Part shown: positions 35,301-44,002 of the stretch, piece by piece | How positions within the stretch are numbered: position 1 is the first letter of the stretch | How the letters are laid out: each line of letters starts with the position of its first letter | Assembly: GCF_900156545.1 (NCBI RefSeq) | Contig: NZ_FTNW01000002.1 | Coordinates: forward strand, 682,001 to 746,000 | Origin: Aquipseudomonas alcaligenes | GTDB taxonomy: Bacteria; Pseudomonadota; Gammaproteobacteria; Pseudomonadales; Pseudomonadaceae | Direction: 5' to 3' | Length of the DNA: 64,000 nt | Program-made: the position numbers and the translations under genes | The notes under the pieces: model-generated | Told to the model about the DNA's origin: nothing | Seen by the model: the letters and a program-made list of their open reading frames with translations, nothing else | Database searches by the model: none

Positions 35301-37237
35301 CGTACCTGCAGGTTGTCGCTGGCCAGCTTGTTGCCGGCCGGGTCGGCCAGCAGCACTTCGAATTCAGCCAGGCCGTCGCCATCCACATTGTCGCCGTCGA
35401 ACAGACCGCGCAGGCCCGGCAGGCGCTCGGCCGGCCACACCGGCTGCACCAGGCGGCGGGTGATCGGGCGACCGCCAGATTCCTGCAGGCTGGCCTGGAG
35501 GATCAGCTGCAGCGGCGACTTGGCCTCGGCCCAGCGATTCTCCACGCCAACCGTGGCCCTGCCCTGAGCGTCCAGGGTGGTTTCTTCCAGCTCCAGGTCC
35601 TGACTCAGTTCCTCCTCGGTGACCGAGCCGAACTGGTAGCCGGGCAGCGCCTTGACCGCCTCGCGCAGCGGACGCACGTAAACCTGGCCGGTGAGGCGAT
35701 TGCCGGAAGCCGGCGCGCCATAGAGGTAGCGGCCTTCGACCTGGAAGCGTGCGGCGTCGCTCGGCCTGATCGGGTTGTCGCTGCCTTTCAGCTCCAGGGC
35801 CAGGCGCTCGGGGAGGAAGTCCTCGACGAGGAATTCATGGACCTGCTGGCGACCGCCGCCGAAGTCGAACAGCAGTTGCCAGCGCCCGGTCGGCGCCTCG
35901 CCGGCCAGTTGCAGCTGGTACTGGTACAGACCGTTGTCACCGGGCTGCCAGACGAACTTGCGGCTGACCTGCTCGTCCGGCCGGCGCACTTCCACGTTGA
36001 CCGGTTGCGGCTTCACCGCGCGGCCATCGGCGTCGCGCAGCAGGGCGTTGAGCAGCACGCGCTCGCCCGGGCGATACAGGTCGCGCGGGCCGAACACGAA
36101 GAACTGCAGCGGGTTGGCCACCGGGCCGGCGATGTCGAACTCGGCCAGGTCCAGGGCCGGGCTGCCGAGGTTGAGCAGACTGGTCTGCTCGCCCTGGCGG
36201 GCCAGCACCACGGCGGCCTTGTCCGGTAGTGGCAGTTCGGCGTGGCCGGCATCGTCAGTCTTGGCGCTGGCCAGCACCTGGCCGTTGCCACCGAGCAGTT
36301 CGATCTCCACGCCCTCCAGCGCCTGACCACCTTCCAGGGCCTGGGCGAAGGCATCCAGGCGGCCGTGGTAGCGGTGCACGGACAGGCCGATGTCGCTCAA
36401 GGTGAACAGGGTCGCCGGCTGCGAATAGTTGTAGGTACCGGCCTGGCGCATCACCGCCAGGTACACGCCGGGCTGCTTGAACGGCGCCAGGCCGGCGATC
36501 GGCAGCAGCAGGGTCTCGCGGGTGTTGCGCGCCGGGTTGAGGTCGAAGCGACCGCTGTAGACCAGTTCGGCCATCGGCAGCAGCTCGCGCGACTGCCAGG
36601 TATCCAGGTTGGAGCTACGGCCCCACTGGGCGAGGAAGTTGGGTAGCGACTCCTGCTTGATGCGGAAGAACTCGACGTTGACCTTGTCGACGTTCAGCGC
36701 GATCACCGGCAGGCCCTCGGCCAGGCGAGTCGGCAACAGCGAGCCGCGGCTGGCGAAGCCGACGCTGGGCTGCAGGTCGCGGGTATCGAGACTGGTGTTG
36801 TACTTGGCGGCCAGTTCGCTGCCGTTGATCGCGCGCAGGCCAGGGTCGATGGACAGCACCAGGCTGCGCCGTGGCTCCAGGTGGCGCAGACGCAGCTCCA
36901 TCAGGTTGTCGGAGAGTTCCCAGGCGCCATCGACCTTGCCGGTCTTCTTGTCCACCAGGTGCAACCTGGCGGCGAAATCCTGCTCCGGGTCCAGCGGCAC
37001 GCTGAAGCTCACCGACAGGGTGCTGGCGCCATCCAGCTGCACTTCCGAGGCATCCGCCACGCTCAGTTCGCGGCCGGCATAGCGCTTGGCCAGCTCGGCC
37101 TTGTCCAGCGCCGGGCGGGCCGCCTCCTGCTGCGCGGCCGGCTTGCCGGAGGGGGCGGCGGGCGTCTCGGGAGTGGAGGAATCGCAGGCGCTCAGCAGAG
37201 CGAGCGCGGCGGCCAGAAACAATCCTTTGTACGACAT
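32333..37237 (-). CDS. Bacterial alpha-2-macroglobulin lipoprotein (YfhM/ECAM type)
   Basis: A 1634-aa lipoprotein (lipobox LLSAC, Cys18) of the family size. Macroglobulin-like beta domains fill the first two thirds. The thioester site Cys1166-Leu-Glu-Gln1169 (YPYGCLEQ) is intact, so it should trap proteases covalently. A helical complement-like domain follows and a receptor-type C-terminal domain ends the protein. In E. coli the homologous gene yfhM precedes pbpC; here both are on the same strand but separated by the RAYT region and a small opposite-strand gene. A TATAGT -10 candidate lies at 37274-37279. Confidence 0.95.
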   Translation of the reverse strand: MSYKGLFLAAALALLSACDSSTPETPAAPSGKPAAQQEAARPALDKAELAKRYAGRELSVADASEVQLDGASTLSVSFSVPLDPEQDFAARLHLVDKKTGKVDGAWELSDNLMELRLRHLEPRRSLVLSIDPGLRAINGSELAAKYNTSLDTRDLQPSVGFASRGSLLPTRLAEGLPVIALNVDKVNVEFFRIKQESLPNFLAQWGRSSNLDTWQSRELLPMAELVYSGRFDLNPARNTRETLLLPIAGLAPFKQPGVYLAVMRQAGTYNYSQPATLFTLSDIGLSVHRYHGRLDAFAQALEGGQALEGVEIELLGGNGQVLASAKTDDAGHAELPLPDKAAVVLARQGEQTSLLNLGSPALDLAEFDIAGPVANPLQFFVFGPRDLYRPGERVLLNALLRDADGRAVKPQPVNVEVRRPDEQVSRKFVWQPGDNGLYQYQLQLAGEAPTGRWQLLFDFGGGRQQVHEFLVEDFLPERLALELKGSDNPIRPSDAARFQVEGRYLYGAPASGNRLTGQVYVRPLREAVKALPGYQFGSVTEEELSQDLELEETTLDAQGRATVGVENRWAEAKSPLQLILQASLQESGGRPITRRLVQPVWPAERLPGLRGLFDGDNVDGDGLAEFEVLLADPAGNKLASDNLQVRLIRERRDYYWSFSESEGWNYHYNEKFLNLGEEGIKVAAGGTAKVSFPVEWGPYRVEVTDPETGLTSSLRFWAGYSWQDNTEGGAVRPDQVKLALDKPAYAAGDTATVTVTPPAAGSGYLMVESSDGPLWWQEIEVPAEGKSFDIPLAKDWARHDLYVSALVIRPGERKAGATPKRAVGLLHLPFDRAPRQLQVSLTAPDKMRPQQPLKVRVQAKNADGSPAQKVNVLVAAVDVGILNITEYQTPDPFAELFGRKAYGVDQLDVYGQLIEAGQGRLAKLAFGGDAALAKGGKRPDTSVTIVALQSVPIELNAQGEGDVSLDIPDFNGELRLMAQAWTDERYGMGEGKTVVAAPLVAELSAPRFLAGGDETSVALDLTNLSGAAQKLEVQIEAEGQLSLADPAGHSAPLTLDQAQRQTLRIPVRAVGGYGAGVLRVKVNGLSLPGENLPAFSREWRIGVRSAWPAQQKHLRSVLQGDSWQLPAGTLAAFEPAGREALLSVSSRPPLNLAEQIQALKAYPYGCLEQTTSGLYPSLYADAATLKKLGLEGEPEEKRRNSIEIGIERLLGMQRYNGSFGLWGSDSDEEFWLTAYVTDFLLRAREQGFAVPPEALEKASERLLRYLQDRQLVDVGYSDNLDHTRFAVQAYAGLVLARSQQAPLGSLRALYDRRGDAKSGLPLVQLAVALQKMGDKPRADEALALGLGLGRQRQEWLADYGSPLRDQALIYALLEENDLAASSRDQLLFSLAEERAVQDYLSTQERNALFLAGRGLIKTPEKSWNAVLEAGGQVRELSNGQPAVKLEGASLSEPLSLSTGFADKLYQQLTISGYPTAALAARGNNLSIERGFYGLDGRPLDLNNLASGQLVLVHLAVRAEERVPDALVVDLLPAGLELENQNLAQSAASLDDASSAVKEWQKSMQNAAIKHQEFRDDRFVAALDVNGYDTTHLLYLARAVTPGTYRVPPPQVESMYRPAWNAVGAAPAQLVVRER

Positions 37238-37273
37238 GGCGAACTCTCGGAAGCGTGACGGCAGAGACTCGGC

Positions 37274-37279
37274 ACTATA
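37274..37279 (-). promoter_or_regulatory. -10 candidate for the alpha-2-macroglobulin gene
   Basis: TATAGT on the minus strand, 36 bp before the ATG. No clear -35 was found. Confidence 0.35.
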
Positions 37280-37374
37280 GCCGAGGCCCTTATGCTCTTC
37301 GAGGAACGACCACGCAGTTCACCGCCGCGTTGGCGGGCAGCCGCCACCCACCTGAGCAGGTGTGGCGGGGGCGT

Positions 37375-37380
37375 TATACT
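37375..37380 (+). promoter_or_regulatory. -10 candidate for the MATE gene, placed for a near-leaderless message
   Basis: TATACT ends 7 bp before the ATG at 37388, and no ribosome binding site lies between. If used, transcription would start at or next to the start codon. Confidence 0.35.
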
Positions 37381-37387
37381 GCGGCCC

Positions 37388-38770
37388 ATGTCCGTATTGC
37401 TCGACGCCTGGCGCCACACCCCGACCCATCGCAAGGTCTGGGCCCTGGCCGCCCCGATGATCCTGCCCAACCTCTCGGTACCTCTGGTGACGCTGGTGGA
37501 TACTGCCGTCATCGGCCATCTGCCGCACACCCAGCAGCTCGGCGCCGTGGTGGTCGGCGGCAGCCTGTACGCCATGCTGGTGGGCGTCTTCGGCATCCTG
37601 CGCATGAGTGCCACCGGCTTCGCCGCCCAGGCCGTGGGCCGTGGCGATGGCGGCGCGCTGCGCCAGGTGCTGCTGCAGAGCCTGGTGCTGGCGGCGCTGA
37701 TCGCCCTGCTGGTCGGGCTGCTGGCGATTCCGCTGAGCGGCGTGGCCCTGCAGCTGATGCAGCCCTCGGCGCAGCTTGAGGCGCTGACCCGCGAATTCTT
37801 CCAGGCGCGTCTGTTCGGCCTGCCGGCGACCCTGGCGGTGGCCGCGCTGATCGGCTGGCTGCTCGGCACGCAGAATGCCCGAGGCGCGCTGGCGGTGATG
37901 CTGACCACCAACCTGCTGAACATCGCCCTCAACCTGTGGTTCGTCCTCGGCCTCGACTGGGGCGTGCTCGGCTCGGCCCGCGCCTCGGTGCTCGCCGAAT
38001 GGAGCGGCGCCCTGCTCGGCCTGTTCCTCGCCTGGCGCACCCTCGGCCGTCACCCCGGGCAGGTCGACCGCGCGGCGCTGCGCCAGTGGCACAGCTGGCG
38101 CGCGCTGCTGGCGGTCAACCGCGACATCCTGATCCGCACCCTGGCCCTGCACCTGGTGTTCTTCCTGATCACCGTGCAGGGTACGCGCCTGGGCGATGCC
38201 ACGGTGGCGGCCAATGCCCTGCTGCTCAATGGCCTGCTGGTCGCCGCTTTCGCCCTGGACGGCCTGGCTCATGCGGTGGAGGCCCTGTGCGGCCATGCCA
38301 TCGGCGCCCGCGACCGCCTGGCGCTGCGCCGCGCCCTGCTGGTCGCCGGGGGCTGGTCATTGCTCGGCAGCCTGCTGTTCGCCCTGCTGTTCCTGCTTGG
38401 CGGGCGGCTGTTCATCGAACTGCAGAGCGACATCCTGGAGGTACGCAACGCCGCCTACCCCTACCTGCCCTACCTGGCGCTGCTGCCACTGATCGCGGTG
38501 TGGAGCTACCTGCTCGACGGCCTGTTCATCGGCGCTACCAGGGCCCGGGAAATGCGCGACGCCATGCTGGTCAGCGTCGCCCTCGGCCTGGGCCTTGGTG
38601 CGCTACTGCAGGGCCTGGGCAATCACGGCCTGTGGCTGGCCCTCCTATGCTTTATGCTGATGCGCGGCCTCAGCCTGGCCATCCTCGGCTGGCGCCTGCA
38701 ACGCAGGAATGCCTGGCTCGATGCCGATGATAGTAGCCTGGATGCTCAACGCCCCTCGCCCCAAGGATGA
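37388..38770 (+). CDS. MATE family efflux transporter (DinF-like)
   Basis: Start at the ATG at 37388 (MSVLLDAWRHTPTHRKVWALAAP); the frame is open farther upstream, but without family similarity. The 460-aa protein has twelve membrane segments and DinF-branch motifs (LPNLSVPLVTLVDTAVIGHL, AVGRGDGGALRQ, LDGLAHAVEALCGHAIGARD). It should export cationic drugs or oxidative metabolites by Na+ or H+ antiport. No LexA box was seen, unlike E. coli dinF. Confidence 0.92.
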   Translation: MSVLLDAWRHTPTHRKVWALAAPMILPNLSVPLVTLVDTAVIGHLPHTQQLGAVVVGGSLYAMLVGVFGILRMSATGFAAQAVGRGDGGALRQVLLQSLVLAALIALLVGLLAIPLSGVALQLMQPSAQLEALTREFFQARLFGLPATLAVAALIGWLLGTQNARGALAVMLTTNLLNIALNLWFVLGLDWGVLGSARASVLAEWSGALLGLFLAWRTLGRHPGQVDRAALRQWHSWRALLAVNRDILIRTLALHLVFFLITVQGTRLGDATVAANALLLNGLLVAAFALDGLAHAVEALCGHAIGARDRLALRRALLVAGGWSLLGSLLFALLFLLGGRLFIELQSDILEVRNAAYPYLPYLALLPLIAVWSYLLDGLFIGATRAREMRDAMLVSVALGLGLGALLQGLGNHGLWLALLCFMLMRGLSLAILGWRLQRRNAWLDADDSSLDAQRPSPQG

Positions 38771-38947
38771 AGACCAACTCAACAGACGCTCAACACCATA
38801 GAGTGGCTCGCCCCCATGCCGTTGCGTCCCCTCCCTGAGCTGTTCAGGTAGAGATCTCACTGCATCGCCAGGCCGACCGCTCACCCTGCAGAACAACCGG
38901 ACCGCGATAGAACGACTCACGCCCAATTGTGCAACCAAGGAGCCACC

Positions 38948-39400
38948 ATGGCCGACGCCATTGCCGCCAGCCTGCATTACCTGTCCATCTTCGTGCTGTT
39001 CGCCCTGCTCACCTGCGAGCACATCCTGTTCCGTGCCGACCTCGACCACGCCACGGCAAAGCGCCTGCTGCGCATCGACATCGCCTACGGCATCACCGCC
39101 GGGTTGGTGCTGGTGACCGGCGCGGTGCGGGTGGTCTGGTATGGCAAGGGCCTGGACTACTACCTGCACAACGGGCTGTTCCACGCCAAGGTCGGCCTGT
39201 TCCTGCTGATCGGCCTGCTGTCGATCGTGCCGACCCTGACCTTCTTCAACTGGCGCAACGCGCTGCTGGCCGGCCAGGCGCCGGACATCAGCCCGGCCAC
39301 GGCCAGGCGCACCATCTGGGTGATCCGCCTCGAGCTGCTCCTGCTGGTCTGCCTGCCGTTCCTGGCCAGCCTGATGGCACGCGGGGTGGGCTACAGCTGA
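38948..39400 (+). CDS. DUF2214 family membrane protein
   Basis: Start at the ATG at 38948 (AAGGAG upstream). The 150-aa protein has four membrane helices and fits DUF2214 (SLHYLSIFVLFALLTCEHILF, VWYGKGLDYYLHNGLFHAKVGLF). Conserved histidines (His10, His24) in the helices are suggestive of heme or metal binding, but this is inference. It precedes a REP pair and a shared terminator with speA. Confidence 0.88.
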   Translation: MADAIAASLHYLSIFVLFALLTCEHILFRADLDHATAKRLLRIDIAYGITAGLVLVTGAVRVVWYGKGLDYYLHNGLFHAKVGLFLLIGLLSIVPTLTFFNWRNALLAGQAPDISPATARRTIWVIRLELLLLVCLPFLASLMARGVGYS

Positions 39401-39407
39401 GTAGCAA

Positions 39408-39458
39408 GTAGCCCGGATGCAATCCGGGAGCGGCCTCCCCGGATTGCATCCGGGCTAC
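39408..39458. repeat. REP pair (BIME), copy C
   Basis: GTAG plus CCCGGATGCAATCCGGG (39408-39428) and its exact complement ending in CTAC (39438-39458), separated by 9 bp. It starts 8 bp after the DUF2214 stop. Confidence 0.9.
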
Positions 39459-39469
39459 GAGCTCCCATG

Positions 39470-39497
39470 AAAAAGCCCGGCGATTACCGGGCTTTTT
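39470..39497. terminator. Bidirectional terminator between DUF2214 gene and speA
   Basis: AAAAGCCCGG (39471-39480) and CCGGGCTTTT (39487-39496) form a 10-bp stem with a CGATTA loop, followed by a T-run (and preceded by an A-run). Confidence 0.9.
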
Positions 39498-39558
39498 TGT
39501 TGCTTGGACCAGGTGGAGGAGCGGCCGCGCACTGCCGGCAAGCGCCTCTCCCAGCGTC

Positions 39559-41472
39559 TCAGGTCGCCAGGTAGGACGAGCGGGTCAGGCCCAGGCGCAG
39601 CGCATCCAGGTACTGGGCGCGCTCGGCGGCCGAGAGCTTGGCGCCGGCCACCTTGTCGCGGTAGTAGGTCATCAGCTCCTCGGGCGACAGGTGCACGTAG
39701 CGCAGCATGTCCTCGATGGTGTCGTGGGTCTCGATGCCGGTGTGCACCACGCTGCCGTCCGGGCGCTGGTAGATGTTCACCGAGTCGGTGTCACCGAACA
39801 GGTTGTGCATGTCGCCGAGGATCTCCTGATAGGCGCCGACCAGGAACACGCCGAGCACGTAGTCCTCGCCCTCGCGCACCTCGTGCACCGGCAGGCTGGT
39901 CTCGATCGACTGCTCGTCGACGTACTGGCGGATCTTGCCATCGGAGTCGCAGGTCAGGTCCTGCAGCACGGCGCGGCGCAGCGGTTCCTCGTCCAGGCGG
40001 TTCAGCGGCAGGATCGGCAGGATCTGGCCGATGGCCCAGGTGTCCGGCAGGCTCTGGAACACCGAGAAGTTGCAGATGTACTTGTCCGCCAGCTTGTCGT
40101 TGAGCTCGTCGAGCACCGCGCGGTGCGAACGCTGGCGCGCCTTGAGCTGATTGTGCAGGCGCCGGCAGATGGCGAAGTAGCACTGCTCGGCCAGCGCCTT
40201 CTCGGTCAGGTTGAGCTTGCCGGCGGAATACTGCGCGGCAACTTCCTCGATGTAGTGGGTGGCGCGCCAGTAGCTCTCGGCGACCATCTCCGGGTCGCTG
40301 TCGGCGAGTAGGTCGATGAGGTTCTGCAGCACTTCCGGCTGCTCGACGCTCGGGTCGATCTGCGGCATGTCGTCGTTATGCCGCTCGACGTCGGTCACCT
40401 GCACCACCAGCACGGCGTGGTGCGCGGTCATGGCCCGGCCGCTCTCGGAGAAGATGTGCGGATGCGGGATGTCCTGGCGGTCGCAGAATTCCTTGAGCAT
40501 GTCGACCACGGTGGAGGCGTAGTCCTCCATGTCGTAGTTGATCGAGCTGGCATTGCGCGAGTGGGTGCCGTCGTAGTCCACGCCGAGGCCGCCGCCGACG
40601 TCGATGTGGTCGACCGGCAGGCCCAGGCCGCGCAGCTCGCCGTAGTAGCGGATGGCTTCGCGGAAGCCCTTGCGGTAGTCGGCGATGTTGGCGATCTGCG
40701 AACCCATGTGAAAGTGCAGCAGGCGGATGCCCTGGTCCAGCTTGGCCGCCTTGAAGCGCTCGACCACGGCGAGGATCTGCGCGGCGGACAGGCCGAACTT
40801 GGACTTCTCGCCGCCGGTGTCGGCCCACTTGGACGACGCCAGCGAGGACAGGCGCACGCGCAGGCCCACCTGCGGGGTGACCTTGAGCTTGGCCGCCTCC
40901 TCGATGACGAACTGCACCTCGGATTCCTTTTCGATCACGATGAACACGTTGTGACCGAGCTTCTGCCCCATCAGCGCCAGGCGGATGAACTCGCGGTCCT
41001 TGTAGCCGTTGCAGACGATGGTGCCGCCCTTGGGCGCCAGCGCCAGCACGGCCATCAGCTCGGGCTTGGAACCGGCTTCCAGGCCGATGGAGACGTCCTG
41101 GGTGGCGATGATGTTCTCCACCACCGCCTCCTGCTGGTTGACCTTGATCGGGTACAGGGCGGTGTAGCGGCTGCCGTATTCGAGGCGCTCGATGGCCGCG
41201 TCGAAGGCGCTGGTCAGCTGGCGCACGCGATACTGCAGGATCTCCGGGAAGCGCACCAGCAGCGGCAGCGACAGGCCACTGCCGCGCAGGTCGTCGAGCT
41301 GCGCATAGAGATCGATGGGCGTGCTGTCCGGGCCGTTCGGGCGCACTTCCACCCGACCGGCATCATTGATCGAGAAGAAGCCGGCGCCCCAGTGGCGAAT
41401 GCCATATACGCTGCGGCTGTCCGCGACTGTCCATTGGCTGCCATCGTCTTTGCGGGTGCGTCTTGCGGCCAT
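39559..41472 (-). CDS. speA: Biosynthetic arginine decarboxylase SpeA
   Basis: Start at the ATG at 41472 with AGGAGA upstream; the longer frame lacks family similarity. The 637-aa PLP enzyme turns arginine into agmatine, the first step to putrescine. PLP lysine Lys110 is in LYPIKVNQQ; the downstream [21 protein letters not shown] and [13 protein letters not shown] motifs are typical of fold III decarboxylases. Length is that of P. aeruginosa SpeA. Confidence 0.97.
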   Translation of the reverse strand: MAARRTRKDDGSQWTVADSRSVYGIRHWGAGFFSINDAGRVEVRPNGPDSTPIDLYAQLDDLRGSGLSLPLLVRFPEILQYRVRQLTSAFDAAIERLEYGSRYTALYPIKVNQQEAVVENIIATQDVSIGLEAGSKPELMAVLALAPKGGTIVCNGYKDREFIRLALMGQKLGHNVFIVIEKESEVQFVIEEAAKLKVTPQVGLRVRLSSLASSKWADTGGEKSKFGLSAAQILAVVERFKAAKLDQGIRLLHFHMGSQIANIADYRKGFREAIRYYGELRGLGLPVDHIDVGGGLGVDYDGTHSRNASSINYDMEDYASTVVDMLKEFCDRQDIPHPHIFSESGRAMTAHHAVLVVQVTDVERHNDDMPQIDPSVEQPEVLQNLIDLLADSDPEMVAESYWRATHYIEEVAAQYSAGKLNLTEKALAEQCYFAICRRLHNQLKARQRSHRAVLDELNDKLADKYICNFSVFQSLPDTWAIGQILPILPLNRLDEEPLRRAVLQDLTCDSDGKIRQYVDEQSIETSLPVHEVREGEDYVLGVFLVGAYQEILGDMHNLFGDTDSVNIYQRPDGSVVHTGIETHDTIEDMLRYVHLSPEELMTYYRDKVAGAKLSAAERAQYLDALRLGLTRSSYLAT

Positions 41473-41587
41473 CGAGGTCTCCTGTAGGCGAGAAAGGGCT
41501 GCCGCCGGGCAGCACGGGTAATGCATCAGATGAAGGTTGCAGGAGTGTGGACCGCCCCTGCCGCAGAGAAGTTTAGGAAGTGGCGGT

Positions 41588-41959
41588 TCAGCCGCCGGAC
41601 TTCTTGGCCTTGAAACCACGCTTGGTCAGCTCTTCGAGGAGCAGCTCGACCATGTCGCCCTGGATTTCGATCACCCCGTCCTTGAGCCCGCCGCCGCAAC
41701 CGCAGCGCTTCTTCAGCGCACTGGCCAGCTCCTTCAGCTCGGCCTCGGCCAGCGGCACGCCGGTCACGGTGGTGACGGTCTTGCCGCCACGGCCCTTGGT
41801 CTCGCGGCGCACACGGGCGATGCCGTCGCCTTCGGGGATCCGGCTCTGCTTGCAGATGCAGGCGGCCACGGGCTGGCCACAGTCGGGACAGTGCCGACCG
41901 GCATCGGTGGAATAGACGAGACCGCCCAGGGCGGAGAACGACGCAGCTTTCTTGACCAC
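41588..41959 (-). CDS. SUI1/YciH-type translation initiation factor-like protein
   Basis: Start chosen as GTG 41959 (GAGGA upstream), giving 123 aa beginning [22 protein letters not shown] zinc-ribbon-like [13 protein letters not shown] is followed by the SUI1/eIF1 domain ([28 protein letters not shown]). Bacterial homologues resemble eIF1 but their role in initiation is not established. It lies directly upstream of speA on the same strand. Confidence 0.9.
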   Translation of the reverse strand: MVKKAASFSALGGLVYSTDAGRHCPDCGQPVAACICKQSRIPEGDGIARVRRETKGRGGKTVTTVTGVPLAEAELKELASALKKRCGCGGGLKDGVIEIQGDMVELLLEELTKRGFKAKKSGG

Positions 41960-42208
41960 CGGCTTTTCCTCGTAGGGGTCAGGATAGCGACTGGCCGGCG
42001 GGGAGGCCGACCGCGAGGCCCCACTCAGGCAGGGGCAGCGCAACCAGGCATGGCGCCTGGCGTTGAAGGTGGCGCAGTGTAAGGGCAAAAGACCGCGATG
42101 CTAAGTGCGAAATTGCGCCATTGATCGACGGATTGGCGACCTTGTGCGGCATCACGCACGCCATGCCCGGGAATACTGCACAAAGCCGCGCCTGGCGCGG
42201 GTTGCCGA

Positions 42209-42739
42209 TCAGCTCGCCAGGTACAGGCGCAGTGCCTGTAGCGAGTCCGGGCAGTAGGGTTTGGCCTGTGCTTCGGCCAGTGCCTGCTGCGGGGCGATGA
42301 AGCGCGCCTCCAGCACCTCCTCCGGCTGCAAGAGCAACGGGGCGTCGGAAATGACGGAGAACACTGCGCCCCACAGACGGTTGCCCGGCTCGGCGAAATG
42401 AAAGCGGCCGTGCTCGCGCAGCGGTACACCGGCGATGCCCAGCTCCTCGTGCAGCTCACGGGCGGCGGACTCGGCATAGCTCTCGCCCTCGCCGACCATG
42501 CCGCCGGCGGCCACGTCCCAGTAGCCGGGGTAGATCGCCTTGCTCAGGGTACGCCGGTGTACGCACAGCTCGCCGCGCGTGTTGAACAGCAGGATGAAGG
42601 TGCCACGGCCAATCAATCCGCGTTCGCGCAGCTCCGCCCGCTGCAGGCCGCCGAGCAGGCGATCCTGCTCGTCGACCCAGGCGACCCGCTCCAGGTCGGA
42701 GGCGGCCCGGTGCGCCGCCTCGCGTGCGGAGATATCCAT
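42209..42739 (-). CDS. NUDIX hydrolase
   Basis: Start at the ATG at 42739, whose first base overlaps the DUF2333 stop (TGATG). The 176-aa protein has a complete Nudix box: G-x5-E-x7-REL-x-EE-x-GI (GMVGEGESYAESAARELHEELGI split across residues about 81-103). It resembles the IPP isomerase-like/YfcD subgroup (LCVHRRTLSKAIYPGYWDV). It hydrolyses an unknown nucleoside diphosphate-linked substrate. Confidence 0.92.
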   Translation of the reverse strand: MDISAREAAHRAASDLERVAWVDEQDRLLGGLQRAELRERGLIGRGTFILLFNTRGELCVHRRTLSKAIYPGYWDVAAGGMVGEGESYAESAARELHEELGIAGVPLREHGRFHFAEPGNRLWGAVFSVISDAPLLLQPEEVLEARFIAPQQALAEAQAKPYCPDSLQALRLYLAS

Positions 42740-43809
42740 CAGCCCTGGCTCAGCAGGGTACGCAGGTCGATGATCGCGGCGTTGGCGCGGGAGATGTAGT
42801 TGGCCATCACCAGCGAGTGGTTGGCCAGTACGCCGTAGCCGCTGCCATTGAGCACCATCGGGCTCCACAGTGGCTCCTGGGCCGCCTCCAGCTCGCGGAT
42901 GATCTGCCGCACGCTGACGGTGGCGTTCTTCTTCGCCAGCACGTCGGCGAAGTCCACCTCGATGGCACGCAGCAGGTGCGACAGCGCCCAGGCCTGGCCA
43001 CGGGCTTCGTAGAACACGTTGTCGATCTGCAGCCAGGGGGTCTTCACCTCTTCTTCACGGCCCGCCAGGTTCTCGCCATCCACAGCGACCTTGCCCTCCG
43101 GAAGATCGGTATTCAAGCGGACGCGACCGACACTCGCCGACAGCCGCTGCGAGAGCGAGCCCAGGCGGGTCGCGACATCGCCCAGCCAGCTGTTGAGGTT
43201 GTCGGCGCGGGCATAGAACTGCGCCGAGGGCTGACTCGGATCGGCCAGCGCGGCCAGGTAGCTGTCCAGCGACTTGAGGCCGGCGGCGTACTCATCCTCG
43301 GAGGCAGGCAGGGCCCAGCTCTTGTTGTCGAAGTTGAAGCGCTGCTCGGCCTTGATCAGCCGCGAGTCTTCGGTGGACTGCGACTGCGAGCGGGCAAAGT
43401 CCTTGCGCAGGGCCCGCGACAGATCACGCACCTGCACCAGCACGCCGTACTCCCAGGCCGGCATGTTATCCAGCCACAGGCCGGGTGGCGCGATGTCGTT
43501 GGAGAGGTAGCCACCGGGCTTGTTCAGCAGGGTGCCGGACACCTGCTTGAGGGTTTCCACCGTGGTGTAGCCGCTGACCAGCTTGCGCTGCGCCTGCTCG
43601 GCAGCCGCCTGAGCGTGCTGCTGTACGGGGAACAGCTCGGGTTCCTGGCTCCAGTACCAGCCCACCAGCATGGCGGCCAGCAGGTAGAGCCCGAGCAGGG
43701 TGCCCAGGGTGCGGCTCAGCCACAGGCCGCCGAAGTAGCTACGCGCGTTGTCTACCGAGTCGCTGACGTTGCCGCGCAACTCGTCCGTACCTTTCTTCCA
43801 GTCCAGCAT
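42739..43809 (-). CDS. DUF2333 family inner-membrane protein
   Basis: Start at the ATG at 43809 (AAGGA upstream). The 356-aa protein has one N-terminal membrane helix (LGTLLGLYLLAAMLVGWYW, about 34-52) and a periplasmic helical body. The family is common in Pseudomonas and Vibrio, function unknown. It is co-translated with the Nudix gene. Divergent from gcbA. Confidence 0.9.
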   Translation of the reverse strand: MLDWKKGTDELRGNVSDSVDNARSYFGGLWLSRTLGTLLGLYLLAAMLVGWYWSQEPELFPVQQHAQAAAEQAQRKLVSGYTTVETLKQVSGTLLNKPGGYLSNDIAPPGLWLDNMPAWEYGVLVQVRDLSRALRKDFARSQSQSTEDSRLIKAEQRFNFDNKSWALPASEDEYAAGLKSLDSYLAALADPSQPSAQFYARADNLNSWLGDVATRLGSLSQRLSASVGRVRLNTDLPEGKVAVDGENLAGREEEVKTPWLQIDNVFYEARGQAWALSHLLRAIEVDFADVLAKKNATVSVRQIIRELEAAQEPLWSPMVLNGSGYGVLANHSLVMANYISRANAAIIDLRTLLSQG

Positions 43810-44002
43810 GATCTTGGTCCTTGATTGCTCGTCTCGCCCGATCCACCCCTTTCCGCGGCGGACCATTGTCCCGCACTATAAGTGAAGCGCAGCGCACAAG
43901 CAGTGTCGGAATACCCGGAAAGGCGGCAAATCGGCCAAATGCTGGCGGTTTGACGCCAAATGACCGACGGCAACCCTGGGATATGTTACCAGTGGTAGCA
44001 TC

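Noticed and set aside
33392-36229. 945-codon open frame on the + strand
   Set aside because: Antisense shadow of the alpha-2-macroglobulin gene; no recognisable domains and a composition expected from high-GC complementary frames.
43987-43997. TACCA-G-TGGTA palindrome before gcbA
   Set aside because: Too short to separate from chance and not tied to a known regulator.
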